Of a DNA stretch of 64,000 bases, positions 56,236 through 64,000 are shown piece after piece. The DNA lies in the NCBI RefSeq assembly GCF_001263335.1, contig NZ_LGVW01000012.1, positions 62,001-126,000 of the forward strand, in the 5' to 3' direction. A program made the translations under genes and the position numbers. A model generated the notes under the pieces. The model did not search any database. It had not been told where the DNA came from and saw only the letters and a list, made by a program, of their open reading frames with translations. Origin of the DNA: Dichelobacter nodosus. Lineage in GTDB: Bacteria; Pseudomonadota; Gammaproteobacteria; Cardiobacteriales; Cardiobacteriaceae. Position 1 is the first letter of the stretch. Every line of letters begins with the position of its first letter.

Positions 56236-57030
56236 ATGGGTTTTTTAGCAGGTAAAAAAATAGTCATTACGGGTTTGGCGAGCAATTTATCCATTGCATA
56301 CGGCATCGCGCAGGCAATGCATCGAGAAGGCGCGGAACTGGCTTTTTCCTATCAAAATGAACGGTTAAAAGAACGCGTAGAAAAAATGGGCGCGGAATTT
56401 GGCGCCTCGATTTTTCTGCCGTTAGACGTGTGCAATGAAGAACAAGTCAGCGCCGCTTTTGCCACTTTAGAAAAACAATGGGGTTATTTAGATGGACTCG
56501 TTCACGCCATCGCGTTTGCGCCCAAAGAAGCCATTGAAGGACGTTTTTTAAACGGCGTCAGTCGCGAAAACTTTTTATTAAGCCACGAAATCAGCGCTTA
56601 TTCGTTTCCGCAATTGATGAAATACGCTTATCCTTTAATGAAAGAAAGAAATGCCGCGGCGCTGGCATTAACGTATTTAGGCGCGGTGCGCGCTATTCCC
56701 AACTACAATTTAATGGGATTGGCAAAAGCCAGTTTGGAAGCCTCCATTCGTTATTTAGCGGCAGATTTGGGACAAGATGGCATTCGCGTTAACGGCATTT
56801 CCGCCGGTCCCATTCGTACGCTGGCGGCGTCTGGCATTAAAGATTTTCGCAAAATGCTCAAAGGTTTTGAAAAAACGGCGCCGTTAAAACGTTGCGTAAC
56901 GATTGAAGAAGTGGGTAATACCGCGGCGTTTTTGTGTTCGGATTTAGCAAGCGGCATTACTGGAGAAATTACCTATGTAGATGCCGGCTTTAATATTTTT
57001 TCTTCCGTCACCAGCGGCGATGATGCCTAA
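56236..57030 (+). CDS. fabI: Enoyl-[acyl-carrier-protein] reductase (NADH)
   Basis: Last reductive step of fatty acid elongation; the target of triclosan. 264 residues of SDR type: [10 protein letters not shown] at the nucleotide site and the catalytic Y-x6-K in [17 protein letters not shown] precedes the ATG. Confidence 0.95.
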   Translation: MGFLAGKKIVITGLASNLSIAYGIAQAMHREGAELAFSYQNERLKERVEKMGAEFGASIFLPLDVCNEEQVSAAFATLEKQWGYLDGLVHAIAFAPKEAIEGRFLNGVSRENFLLSHEISAYSFPQLMKYAYPLMKERNAAALALTYLGAVRAIPNYNLMGLAKASLEASIRYLAADLGQDGIRVNGISAGPIRTLAASGIKDFRKMLKGFEKTAPLKRCVTIEEVGNTAAFLCSDLASGITGEITYVDAGFNIFSSVTSGDDA

Positions 57031-57052
57031 AATATTTTAATTAATCACGACG

Positions 57053-57078
57053 AAAGCGGGTTTTTGCCCGCTTTTTTA
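57053..57078. terminator. Terminator between fabI and the TSUP gene
   Basis: 8-bp stem AAAGCGGG/CCCGCTTT (57053-57060, 57067-57074) with a 6-nt loop and T run. It overlaps the stop of the convergent gene. Confidence 0.8.
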
Positions 57079-57885
57079 TGCGCTGGCAAAAACGCGTAAC
57101 AACATTTTGCCGGCAATAAATAGTAATAAAATCCCGAATCCTTTTTTCAACGCCGGCGACGATAAACGATGCGAAAGACGCACACCGATGGGCGCAAAAA
57201 TAACGGTAGTTAACGCCAAAATCGGCACCACCGGCAAATAAATAAAACCGAGCGAATGCGGCGGCAAATCGGGCACCGAAAATCCCGAAAAGGCGTAACC
57301 GACGGCGCCCGTAATCGCGATAATCCAGCCCAAAGCGGAAGAAGTGCCCACGGCGCGGTGAATATCAATATTGCAATACACTAAAAACGGCACCACCAAA
57401 GAACCGCCGCCAATACCCACCAAACTGGATAAAATTCCGAAAAAAGTACCAATCGCCCATAAAATATGATTTTTGGGCAATTGATGCGTGGCTTTGGGCG
57501 TAATATTGAGCAAACTGCGCACGGCAACAGTCGTGGCAAAAATCACGAAAATAATTTGTAACGCAAAATTAGGCACGTATTGCGCCACGACCGCGCCCAC
57601 AATCGCGCCCAAAACGAGCGCCGGCGCGAGCGCAAAAAAAGCCTGCCACGCCACGGATTTTTTACGATATTGCGCGTACGTACTGGAAAAAGAGGTAAAC
57701 ATCATCACTGCAAAAGAGCTGCCAATAGCGAGATGTTGCGCGTAACCATGGCTGGGAATATTTTGGCTATTCATAATGGTTAAAATCGCCGGCACTAAAA
57801 TCATGCCGCCGCCGATGCCAAATAATCCCGCTAATAATCCCGCGACCGCGCCGGCGCATATCATCATCAACATGATTATCCTCAC
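57076..57885 (-). CDS. TSUP (TauE/SafE) family membrane transporter
   Basis: 269 residues with about eight membrane helices and the family G-L-F-G-I-G-G-G and L-V-G-I-G-G-G-S repeats, one per half. Members export sulfite, sulfonates or other small organic anions; the substrate is not deducible. It starts 18 bp after the uvrA stop. Confidence 0.88.
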   Translation of the reverse strand: MRIIMLMMICAGAVAGLLAGLFGIGGGMILVPAILTIMNSQNIPSHGYAQHLAIGSSFAVMMFTSFSSTYAQYRKKSVAWQAFFALAPALVLGAIVGAVVAQYVPNFALQIIFVIFATTVAVRSLLNITPKATHQLPKNHILWAIGTFFGILSSLVGIGGGSLVVPFLVYCNIDIHRAVGTSSALGWIIAITGAVGYAFSGFSVPDLPPHSLGFIYLPVVPILALTTVIFAPIGVRLSHRLSSPALKKGFGILLLFIAGKMLLRVFASA

Positions 57886-57903
57886 TAAAAAATTGTTATT
57901 GCA

Positions 57904-60717
57904 TTATTTTGCTGACAATATTTTTGCCAGAAATTGTCCCGTATAACTGTTTGGATTTTGGGCAACCGTTTCCGGCGTTCCTTCGGCAATAATTCTGCCG
58001 CCGCCGCTGCCGCCTTCAGGCCCTAAATCAACAATCCAATCCGCGGTTTTAATTACATCTAAATTATGCTCGATAACCACAATCGTATTGCCGTTTGAAC
58101 GCAAGCGTTGTAAAACTATAAGTAATTGATTAACGTCATGAAAATGAAGTCCCGTGGTCGGTTCGTCCAAAATATAGAGCGTGCGACCGGTATCGCGTTT
58201 AGCGAGTTCGCGCGCAAGTTTAATGCGCTGCGCTTCGCCACCGGAAAGCGTTACGGCATTTTGTCCCAAACGCAAATAACTCAAACCCACATCGATTAAC
58301 GTTTGCAATTTTTGTTTGAGCACGGGAATGGCGTCGAAAAATGCTAATGCTTCCACCACCGTCATTTCTAAAACTTCGTGAATATTTTTACCTTTATACG
58401 TAATTTCCAGCGTTTCGCGGTTATAACGTTTTCCCCCGCACACATCGCAATGTACAAAAACATCAGGCAAAAAATGCATTTCAACTTTAATAACGCCATC
58501 GCCTTGGCACGATTCGCAACGTCCGCCTTTTAAATTAAAAGAAAACCGCCCAATCGAATAACCGCGCGCGCGGGCTTCCTGCGTGGCGGCAAACAACGTG
58601 CGAATCGGCGTAAAAATGCCAGTATACGTTGCCGGATTAGATCGCGGTGTGCGTCCAATCGGGCTTTGATCGATGGTGATAATTTTGTCAAACGCTTCCA
58701 AACCGCTGATGCTGTCAAACGGCGCCGGCACCTCGCGGCTGTGATGCAAATGCTGATGCACCGCACGGGAAAACGTATCATTAATTAAAGTCGATTTACC
58801 GCTGCCGGAAACGCCGGTGATACAAGTCAACAATCCCACCGGTATTGTTAAATCAACGTTTTGCAAATTATGACCGCGCGCGCCTTTGATGCACACGAGG
58901 CAGTTTTTATCGATGGCGACGCGTTTTTCAGGAACGGCAATACGTTTGCGTCCGGATAAATAATCTCCGGTTAGTGAAGCCGTAAAACGTTCAATTTGTT
59001 TGGGCGTGCCGCGCGCGACCACTGATCCGCCATAAACGCCCGCACCCGCGCCAATATCGACCACATAATCTGCCGCGCGAATGGCTTCTTCATCGTGTTC
59101 AACAACGATAACCGTATTGCCTAAATCGCGTAAATTTAATAAAGAACGCAATAAACGCGCATTATCGCGCTGATGGAGCCCGATGGAGGGCTCATCTAAA
59201 ACATACATCACGCCGACGAGTCCGGCGCCAATTTGTGACGCTAAACGAATGCGTTGCGCCTCGCCGCCGGATAACGTTTCCGCGCTGCGTGCCAAAGAAA
59301 GATAATTTAAACCCACATCAATTAAAAACTGGAGACGGTTTTTAATTTCTTGCACGATTTTGTCGGCAATTGCGGCGCGCGCGCCGTCTAGTTGTACGTT
59401 TTTAATCCAAAGATAGGCGTCAGCAATGGAAAGTTCGTTGATTGCCGGCAAATTTTTATCGGCAACGAAAACGTTGCGCGCGGCTTCATTGAGGCGGCTG
59501 CCCTGACAATGTGGACAAATTTCTTGCGTTAAAAACCGCTGCAACACTTCACGCACATTATCGAGATCGGTTTCATGATAACGGCGATTCATCGCGTTAA
59601 TAACGCCTTCCCACGTACTCAAACGCGTTTTTCCGCGCCCGTCTGGCATCGGAATTTTTTCCGCACCGCCGCCGTATAAAACGAGATTTTGCACGTTTTG
59701 TGGCAAATGCATAAAAGCCGTTTCTTCCGTATCAAAGTGATAATGCTGTGCCAGCGCCGAAATTTGTCGATAAAAAAAAGGTGTTTTGCGATCCCAACCG
59801 CGTACTGCGCCGGCGGCAAGCGAACGTTCGGGATACATCACCACTTTTTCCGGATCGATAAAAACGTGTACACCCAAACCATCGCAATGAGGGCAAGCGC
59901 CGTGCGGGCTATTAAAAGAAAACATGCGCGGCTCGAGTTCTTTTAACGACCAACCGCATTCTGGGCAGGCATATTGAGCCGAAAAAGTATGTTCAAACGT
60001 ATGATCCAGCGCGATCAGTTGCACGATCCCATCGCCTAATTGGAGCGCGGTTTCCAAAGATTCCGCTAAGCGTTGTTGATGTTCGCGGCGAATGGCAAAA
60101 CGATCGACAACCACGCCGATATGATGATTTTTTTTGCCATCGAGTTCGGGTAACGCGTCTAATTCATAAAGTTCATTATCGATGTATACGCGCACAAATC
60201 CTTGCTGCCGCAATTCATCGAATAATTCGGCGTGCGTTCCTTTGCGATCTTTCACCAACGGCGCCACCAACATCACTTTGCTTTCTGCAGGAAAAGTGAA
60301 AATCGTATCTACCATTTGCGAAATCGTTTGCGCATTGAGCGCGCTGCCGTGTTTGGGACAATTCGGAATGCCAACGCGCGCAAATAATAACCGTAAATAA
60401 TCGTGGATTTCGGTAATCGTGCCCACGGTGGAGCGCGGATTATGGTTGGTGGATTTTTGTTCGATCGAAATCGCCGGCGATAATCCTTCAATATGATCGA
60501 CTTCCGGCTTATCCATTACCGATAAAAATTGCCGCGCATACGCCGATAAACTTTCCACATAACGGCGTTGCCCTTCGGCGTAAATCGTATCAAAAGCCAA
60601 TGACGATTTGCCCGACCCCGATAAACCCGTGATGACGATCATTTTATTGCGCGGTAAATCAAGATCGATATTTTTCAGATTATGGGTGCGCGCCCCGCGA
60701 ATGATGATTTTTTCCAT
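57904..60717 (-). CDS. uvrA: Excinuclease ABC subunit A
   Basis: DNA damage-sensing ATPase of nucleotide excision repair, partner of UvrB. 937 residues with two ABC modules: Walker [10 protein letters not shown] near the start and G-V-S-G-S-G-K-S-T near 640, two L-S-G-G-E-A-Q signatures, and zinc-finger cysteines (C-P-E-C; C-E-S-C, C-D-V-C). Starts 6 bp after the purE stop, an unusual but clear continuation of the purK-purE transcript. Confidence 0.97.
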   Translation of the reverse strand: MEKIIIRGARTHNLKNIDLDLPRNKMIVITGLSGSGKSSLAFDTIYAEGQRRYVESLSAYARQFLSVMDKPEVDHIEGLSPAISIEQKSTNHNPRSTVGTITEIHDYLRLLFARVGIPNCPKHGSALNAQTISQMVDTIFTFPAESKVMLVAPLVKDRKGTHAELFDELRQQGFVRVYIDNELYELDALPELDGKKNHHIGVVVDRFAIRREHQQRLAESLETALQLGDGIVQLIALDHTFEHTFSAQYACPECGWSLKELEPRMFSFNSPHGACPHCDGLGVHVFIDPEKVVMYPERSLAAGAVRGWDRKTPFFYRQISALAQHYHFDTEETAFMHLPQNVQNLVLYGGGAEKIPMPDGRGKTRLSTWEGVINAMNRRYHETDLDNVREVLQRFLTQEICPHCQGSRLNEAARNVFVADKNLPAINELSIADAYLWIKNVQLDGARAAIADKIVQEIKNRLQFLIDVGLNYLSLARSAETLSGGEAQRIRLASQIGAGLVGVMYVLDEPSIGLHQRDNARLLRSLLNLRDLGNTVIVVEHDEEAIRAADYVVDIGAGAGVYGGSVVARGTPKQIERFTASLTGDYLSGRKRIAVPEKRVAIDKNCLVCIKGARGHNLQNVDLTIPVGLLTCITGVSGSGKSTLINDTFSRAVHQHLHHSREVPAPFDSISGLEAFDKIITIDQSPIGRTPRSNPATYTGIFTPIRTLFAATQEARARGYSIGRFSFNLKGGRCESCQGDGVIKVEMHFLPDVFVHCDVCGGKRYNRETLEITYKGKNIHEVLEMTVVEALAFFDAIPVLKQKLQTLIDVGLSYLRLGQNAVTLSGGEAQRIKLARELAKRDTGRTLYILDEPTTGLHFHDVNQLLIVLQRLRSNGNTIVVIEHNLDVIKTADWIVDLGPEGGSGGGRIIAEGTPETVAQNPNSYTGQFLAKILSAK

Positions 60718-60723
60718 GATGGT

Positions 60724-61254
60724 TTAACGATTGCGCGGCGATGATGCGTAAGCGCAGGGATAATCCGCTTTTAAACGCGCGGCTTTTTCTAAAACGTCTG
60801 CCGTCATTTGATTTTGATAAGCGATCATGGCAGCTAACAAATGTTCATCGTGTGCGGCTAACATTCTTGCCGCCAATAAACCTGCATTTTTTGCCGCATT
60901 TAACGCTACCGTTGCCACGGGCACGCCGTTAGGCATTTGTAGCGTTGATAAAATCGAATCCCAGCCGTCAATGGAATTGCGCGACAAAATCGGCACGCCG
61001 ATAACGGGCAAAGGTGTGACCGCCGCTAACATACCCGCCAAATGCGCTGCGCCGCCGGCGCCGGCGATGATCACTTTTAAACCGCGTTCGGCAGCGGTTT
61101 TGCCGTAATCGAGTAAACGTTCGGGCGTGCGATGCGCGGAAACAATGGTTAATTCGTAATCAATATGGAATGTGGTGCAGATTTTTGCCGCATCAGCCAT
61201 GATTTTTAAATCGCTGTCGCTGCCCATCACAATGCCAACTAATGCTTGAGTCAT
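60724..61254 (-). CDS. purE: N5-carboxyaminoimidazole ribonucleotide mutase
   Basis: De novo purine synthesis: converts N5-CAIR to CAIR. 176 residues with M-G-S-D-S-D, S-A-H-R-T-P and A-G-G-A-A-H-L. Lies 3 bp after purK. Confidence 0.96.
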   Translation of the reverse strand: MTQALVGIVMGSDSDLKIMADAAKICTTFHIDYELTIVSAHRTPERLLDYGKTAAERGLKVIIAGAGGAAHLAGMLAAVTPLPVIGVPILSRNSIDGWDSILSTLQMPNGVPVATVALNAAKNAGLLAARMLAAHDEHLLAAMIAYQNQMTADVLEKAARLKADYPCAYASSPRNR

Positions 61255-61257
61255 GAT

Positions 61258-62385
61258 TTATTCCTTTTCTGCAATAACATCGACAAATTTTTTAACGGCG
61301 ACCACTTTCTCATCAACGGCGGCGCTGTCTTTTGCCACGATGGTAACGTGTCCCATTTTGCGTCCGGCGCGCGTTTGCGTTTTGCCGTACCAATGCACAA
61401 AAACGTGTTCTAACGCTAAAAGTTCGTGCAAATGCGCCATTTTTGCGCGTCCACAATGATGTTCCGCGCCAACAATGTTAATCATCGCGGCGGGCGTATG
61501 TTGCGCAACCGATGCCAAAGGTTGTCCTGCCAGCAAACGCCATAATTGATCGAATTGTGAGTGATAACAGGCTTCAATAGTTAAATGACCGCTGTTGTGT
61601 ACGCGGCAGGCGGTTTCGTTGAGCCACACGGCGCCGTGTTTGGTGACAAACATTTCCACTGCATAAATGCCGCTGTGCGCAAAAGCATCGGCGAGCGTTA
61701 ACGCCAATCGTTCGGCTTCTTTTAATAAATGAGGCGCGATCATTGCTGGCATGCGTACTACGTCAACCAGATTTAATTGTGGATCAAAAACCATTTCTAC
61801 TGCCGGATAAGCTTTTGTGCTGCCTTTTTCATCGCGCAACACGATCACCGCAATTTCCTGCGCAATAGGACATAAAGCTTCAATCACTGAGGGAACGTCC
61901 CACAATTGAGCTAAATCTTCCTGCCGGCATATGATTTGCACGCCTTTGCCGTCGTAACCGCCGGTACGCGTTTTTTGCACAAAAGGAAGCGGAATGCGGT
62001 TTAAATCGATGTCTGTTTTACGTTCAATTAAATAAAAAGGCGCGGTCGGTAAATGATGGCGTTCGTAAAATTGTTTTTGTACGCCTTTATCTTGAATGAT
62101 GGCTAATATTTCCGGATCGGGCAGCACTTTTTTGCCCATCGCTTGCAAACGGCGTAAACCGGCGACGCTGACGTGTTCAATTTCAATGCCGATCACGTCG
62201 CAATCCGTACCAAAAGCGACCACCGTTTCTTCATCACGAAAATCACCTTGCACGAATTCATCGCATAAATGCGCACACGGCGCGTCCGCTTGGGGATCTA
62301 ACACTTTAATTGTAAATGGATAATTTGCCGCTGCTTGTAAAAACATGCGTCCTAATTGTCCGCCGCCCAGTAATCCTATTTTCAT
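61258..62385 (-). CDS. purK: N5-carboxyaminoimidazole ribonucleotide synthase
   Basis: ATP-grasp enzyme making N5-CAIR for PurE. 375 residues with G-G-G-Q-L-G-R-M-F at the N-terminus and K-T-R-T-G-G-Y-D-G-K-G in the ATP-grasp domain. The ATG at 62385 is chosen because M-K-I-G-L-L-G-G-G is the family start. Here purK precedes purE, the reverse of the common order. Confidence 0.95.
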   Translation of the reverse strand: MKIGLLGGGQLGRMFLQAAANYPFTIKVLDPQADAPCAHLCDEFVQGDFRDEETVVAFGTDCDVIGIEIEHVSVAGLRRLQAMGKKVLPDPEILAIIQDKGVQKQFYERHHLPTAPFYLIERKTDIDLNRIPLPFVQKTRTGGYDGKGVQIICRQEDLAQLWDVPSVIEALCPIAQEIAVIVLRDEKGSTKAYPAVEMVFDPQLNLVDVVRMPAMIAPHLLKEAERLALTLADAFAHSGIYAVEMFVTKHGAVWLNETACRVHNSGHLTIEACYHSQFDQLWRLLAGQPLASVAQHTPAAMINIVGAEHHCGRAKMAHLHELLALEHVFVHWYGKTQTRAGRKMGHVTIVAKDSAAVDEKVVAVKKFVDVIAEKE

Positions 62386-62516
62386 GAGGAAAATCCTTAA
62401 TAAATCGTATTCGGCGGCAATTTTATCAGACTGGAATCCAAAATCCGCACGCGGGCTTTTTTGAACGCTGAACGCGTCTATCGCTAAAATAACGGTTTTC
62501 TTAACCGGAGTAATCG

Positions 62517-62858
62517 ATGAACCGCGCAGCACTTGCTGAAATGCGTTTGACTTTGCAGGAGTTAGAACAGGCTTTAAAAACGATCGATTGGTGGCAAGAA
62601 AATCCGCCGCCAAAAGCGGCATTAGCCAGCGTGCAGCCGTTTTGCGTTGATACGTTAACGTTTACCGAATGGTTGCAATGGGTTTATATTCCCAAAATGT
62701 TGCAATTTATGGAAGTTTATCAAGCGTTGCCGGCGGCGAGCGGTTTATTGCCGATTGCTGAAGAAGCGTGGAAAGGCTGCGCTGAATCTACCGATGATTT
62801 ATATCGCATTGTGAAAAAACTTGATTTTTTGGTGCTTCATTTTCATCAAGTGCATTAA
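62517..62858 (+). CDS. yqcC: YqcC-like (DUF446) protein
   Basis: 113 residues, mainly helical, with F-C-V-D-T-L-x-F-x-E-W-L-Q-W-V-Y-I-P, the DUF446 hallmark. In enterobacteria it neighbours truC. Function unknown. CGGAG precedes the ATG; it is divergent from purK and overlaps the convergent DMT gene's stop by 4 bp. Confidence 0.88.
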   Translation: MNRAALAEMRLTLQELEQALKTIDWWQENPPPKAALASVQPFCVDTLTFTEWLQWVYIPKMLQFMEVYQALPAASGLLPIAEEAWKGCAESTDDLYRIVKKLDFLVLHFHQVH

Positions 62859-63733
62859 CTTTTTCTGCCCGAATAAGCCGTTAAAATTCCTGCAAATACG
62901 ATAATAATCATGCCGATGATTTTGGGCGCATTTAACGTTTCGCCGAAAAATTGCGCTGATAATAATGCCGAAAATGCCACCGTTAAATAAGACATGGCGG
63001 CAACGGTAAATTTAGGGCCGGCGGCGTAGGCACGCGTGAGCGCAAATTGTGCAATTAATGCCGAACCAGCAATGCCGGCAAGATAAGGCAAGGTAGATAA
63101 AGGCGGCAGATGCCAACCTTGTAGCGTGGCGCCGAGCGCGGCGCCAATCATGCTGACGAGAGAAAAATAAAACACGATCCGCCATGCCGGTTCATTAATT
63201 TCGGTCATTTGCCGCAATTGTAAATAAGCCCAACCTGCCAATAATGAACTGCCTAAAGCCGCGACAATCCCGATCGAGCTGCCATCAGCAAACGCCGGAC
63301 GCAATAATACGGCAACGCCCGCGCAGCCCAGTAATAAGGCAAAAATCGTTAAACGCGCAATGTGTTCGCCTAAAAAAATAAAGGATAACAATGCTAAAGA
63401 AAGCGATGAGGTGTAACTCAAAGTGGTTGCTGTTGCGAGCGGTAATTGTGCCACCGCATAAAAAAAGAGCATCATCGAAATGGTGCCGGAAAGACTGCGG
63501 CTTAAATGTTTACTAAGATAACGTGTGCGCAAATTTTGCCGACGAATTACCGCGGTTACGCTTAAAAAAATAACCGCTGGCATCGTGCGCCAAAAAATCA
63601 GTTCATTGGAATGAAAGGAAAAATGTTGGTAACAGGCTTTGATTAAAACGCCCATCAGCGCAAAATTAAGCGTTGACAACAAAGACCACGCAATACCGCG
63701 CCAATTAAAAGATTTTGAAACTGTATCGTGCAT
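62855..63733 (-). CDS. DMT-superfamily (EamA) permease
   Basis: 292 residues with about ten membrane helices in two EamA repeats. Similar to RhaT/YdcZ-type exporters of metabolites; substrate unknown. The ATG at 63733 avoids an implausible charged extension from a start at 63790. Confidence 0.85.
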   Translation of the reverse strand: MHDTVSKSFNWRGIAWSLLSTLNFALMGVLIKACYQHFSFHSNELIFWRTMPAVIFLSVTAVIRRQNLRTRYLSKHLSRSLSGTISMMLFFYAVAQLPLATATTLSYTSSLSLALLSFIFLGEHIARLTIFALLLGCAGVAVLLRPAFADGSSIGIVAALGSSLLAGWAYLQLRQMTEINEPAWRIVFYFSLVSMIGAALGATLQGWHLPPLSTLPYLAGIAGSALIAQFALTRAYAAGPKFTVAAMSYLTVAFSALLSAQFFGETLNAPKIIGMIIIVFAGILTAYSGRKS

Positions 63734-63914
63734 GAAAAAGTAACAATTTTTAGGTTGAGACGCCGCAGCCAATCGCGGATAATGCCGCAATTATACGCTT
63801 TTCAAACCATAGGACGGCAAAAGCCCAGAAAACTCAATGGTAAAGCGTAGATTTTTATGCGACGCGTTGAATGCGCGCATGAATGAGGTAGACAAAAATT
63901 TTAAGGAAAATCAG

Positions 63915-64000
63915 ATGAAAAAAATTGTTTTAACAGCAAGCATTGCAGCTTTCATGATTTCGGGTTGTGTTTCTAACGGTGGCGGTTTGAGCGCGAATCA
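63915..64000 (+). CDS. Lipoprotein, N-terminal part (gene runs off the window)
   Basis: The first 28 codons are visible: signal sequence and lipobox I-S-G-C (Cys18), then a glycine-rich stretch. AAGGA precedes the ATG. Family cannot be judged from this fragment; glycine-zipper and OmpA-like lipoproteins start similarly. Confidence 0.75.
   Translation, partial: MKKIVLTASIAAFMISGCVSNGGGLSAN

Noticed and set aside
62386-62622. Long N-terminal extension of purK
   Set aside because: It runs antisense through yqcC and its leader; the Rossmann start M-K-I-G-L-L-G-G-G is at 62385.

Overview
The window is a chromosomal segment of a gammaproteobacterium with moderate-to-low GC and dense housekeeping content. 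Gammaproteobacterial gene orders support this: initiator tRNA-rimP-nusA-infB-rbfA-truB; dapF-xerC; yajC-secD-secF; lolB/tRNA-Gln/prs/rplY/pth; hemA-prfA-prmC. Several loci depart from the enterobacterial order: queA follows truB, relA sits behind pepN, ispE is absent beside prs, and purK precedes purE. A surface lipoprotein assembly modifier (Slam), a lysozyme-inhibitor fusion, solute-binding proteins, peptidases and an ornithine decarboxylase/antiporter pair suggest a host-associated bacterium that feeds on peptides and amino acids. Cardiobacteriales (Dichelobacter/Suttonella-like) is my best guess from memory. It is an inference, not shown by the sequence.

Layout. 1-2.9 kb: 3' part of speF and potE (ornithine/putrescine acid response). 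3.0-11.4 kb: tRNA-Arg, tsaD, then leftward maeB and pepN-relA. 11.5-15.5 kb: rightward nagZ, a DsrE-like gene, hpt, a small lipoprotein and a Slam gene. 15.5-22.6 kb: leftward initiator-tRNA/rimP-nusA-infB-rbfA-truB-queA operon, with a clear sigma70 promoter and an intrinsic terminator between the tRNA and rimP. 22.7-25 kb: two intact tandem amino-acid-binding protein genes and the decayed C-terminal remnant of a third. 25-27.6 kb: SanA-like, NlpC/P60 and a YhcB-like protein with 84-bp internal repeats. 27.8-34 kb: leftward yajC-secD-secF, dapF-xerC and a PliG-MliC type double lysozyme inhibitor. 34-38.7 kb: rightward yigZ, an ABC exporter, sohB, pepD. 38.8-41.2 kb: leftward outer-membrane barrel, TRIC/UPF0126 protein, and a J-domain-like/pilin-like fusion. 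41.4-45.6 kb: large MscS channel, then a tRNA island (Pro, Arg, His, Leu, Phe) leading into rpmB-rpmG. 45.7-51.7 kb: leftward MFS transporter, pth, rplY, prs, tRNA-Gln, lolB, TPR protein. 51.7-57 kb: hemA-prfA-prmC, an M19 dipeptidase, fabI. 57-64 kb: leftward purK-purE-uvrA-TSUP, then yqcC, a DMT transporter and the start of a lipoprotein gene.

I see no prophage, insertion sequence, CRISPR array, restriction system or secondary-metabolite cluster. Nothing here is convincingly a wholly new system. The most unusual items are the fused lysozyme inhibitor (33.0-33.9 kb), the J-like/pilin-like fusion (40.5-41.2 kb), the Slam locus with its unknown lipoprotein (13.5-15.4 kb), the odd acceptor end of the initiator tRNA (22.5 kb), and the duplicated/decayed binding-protein family (22.7-24.9 kb).
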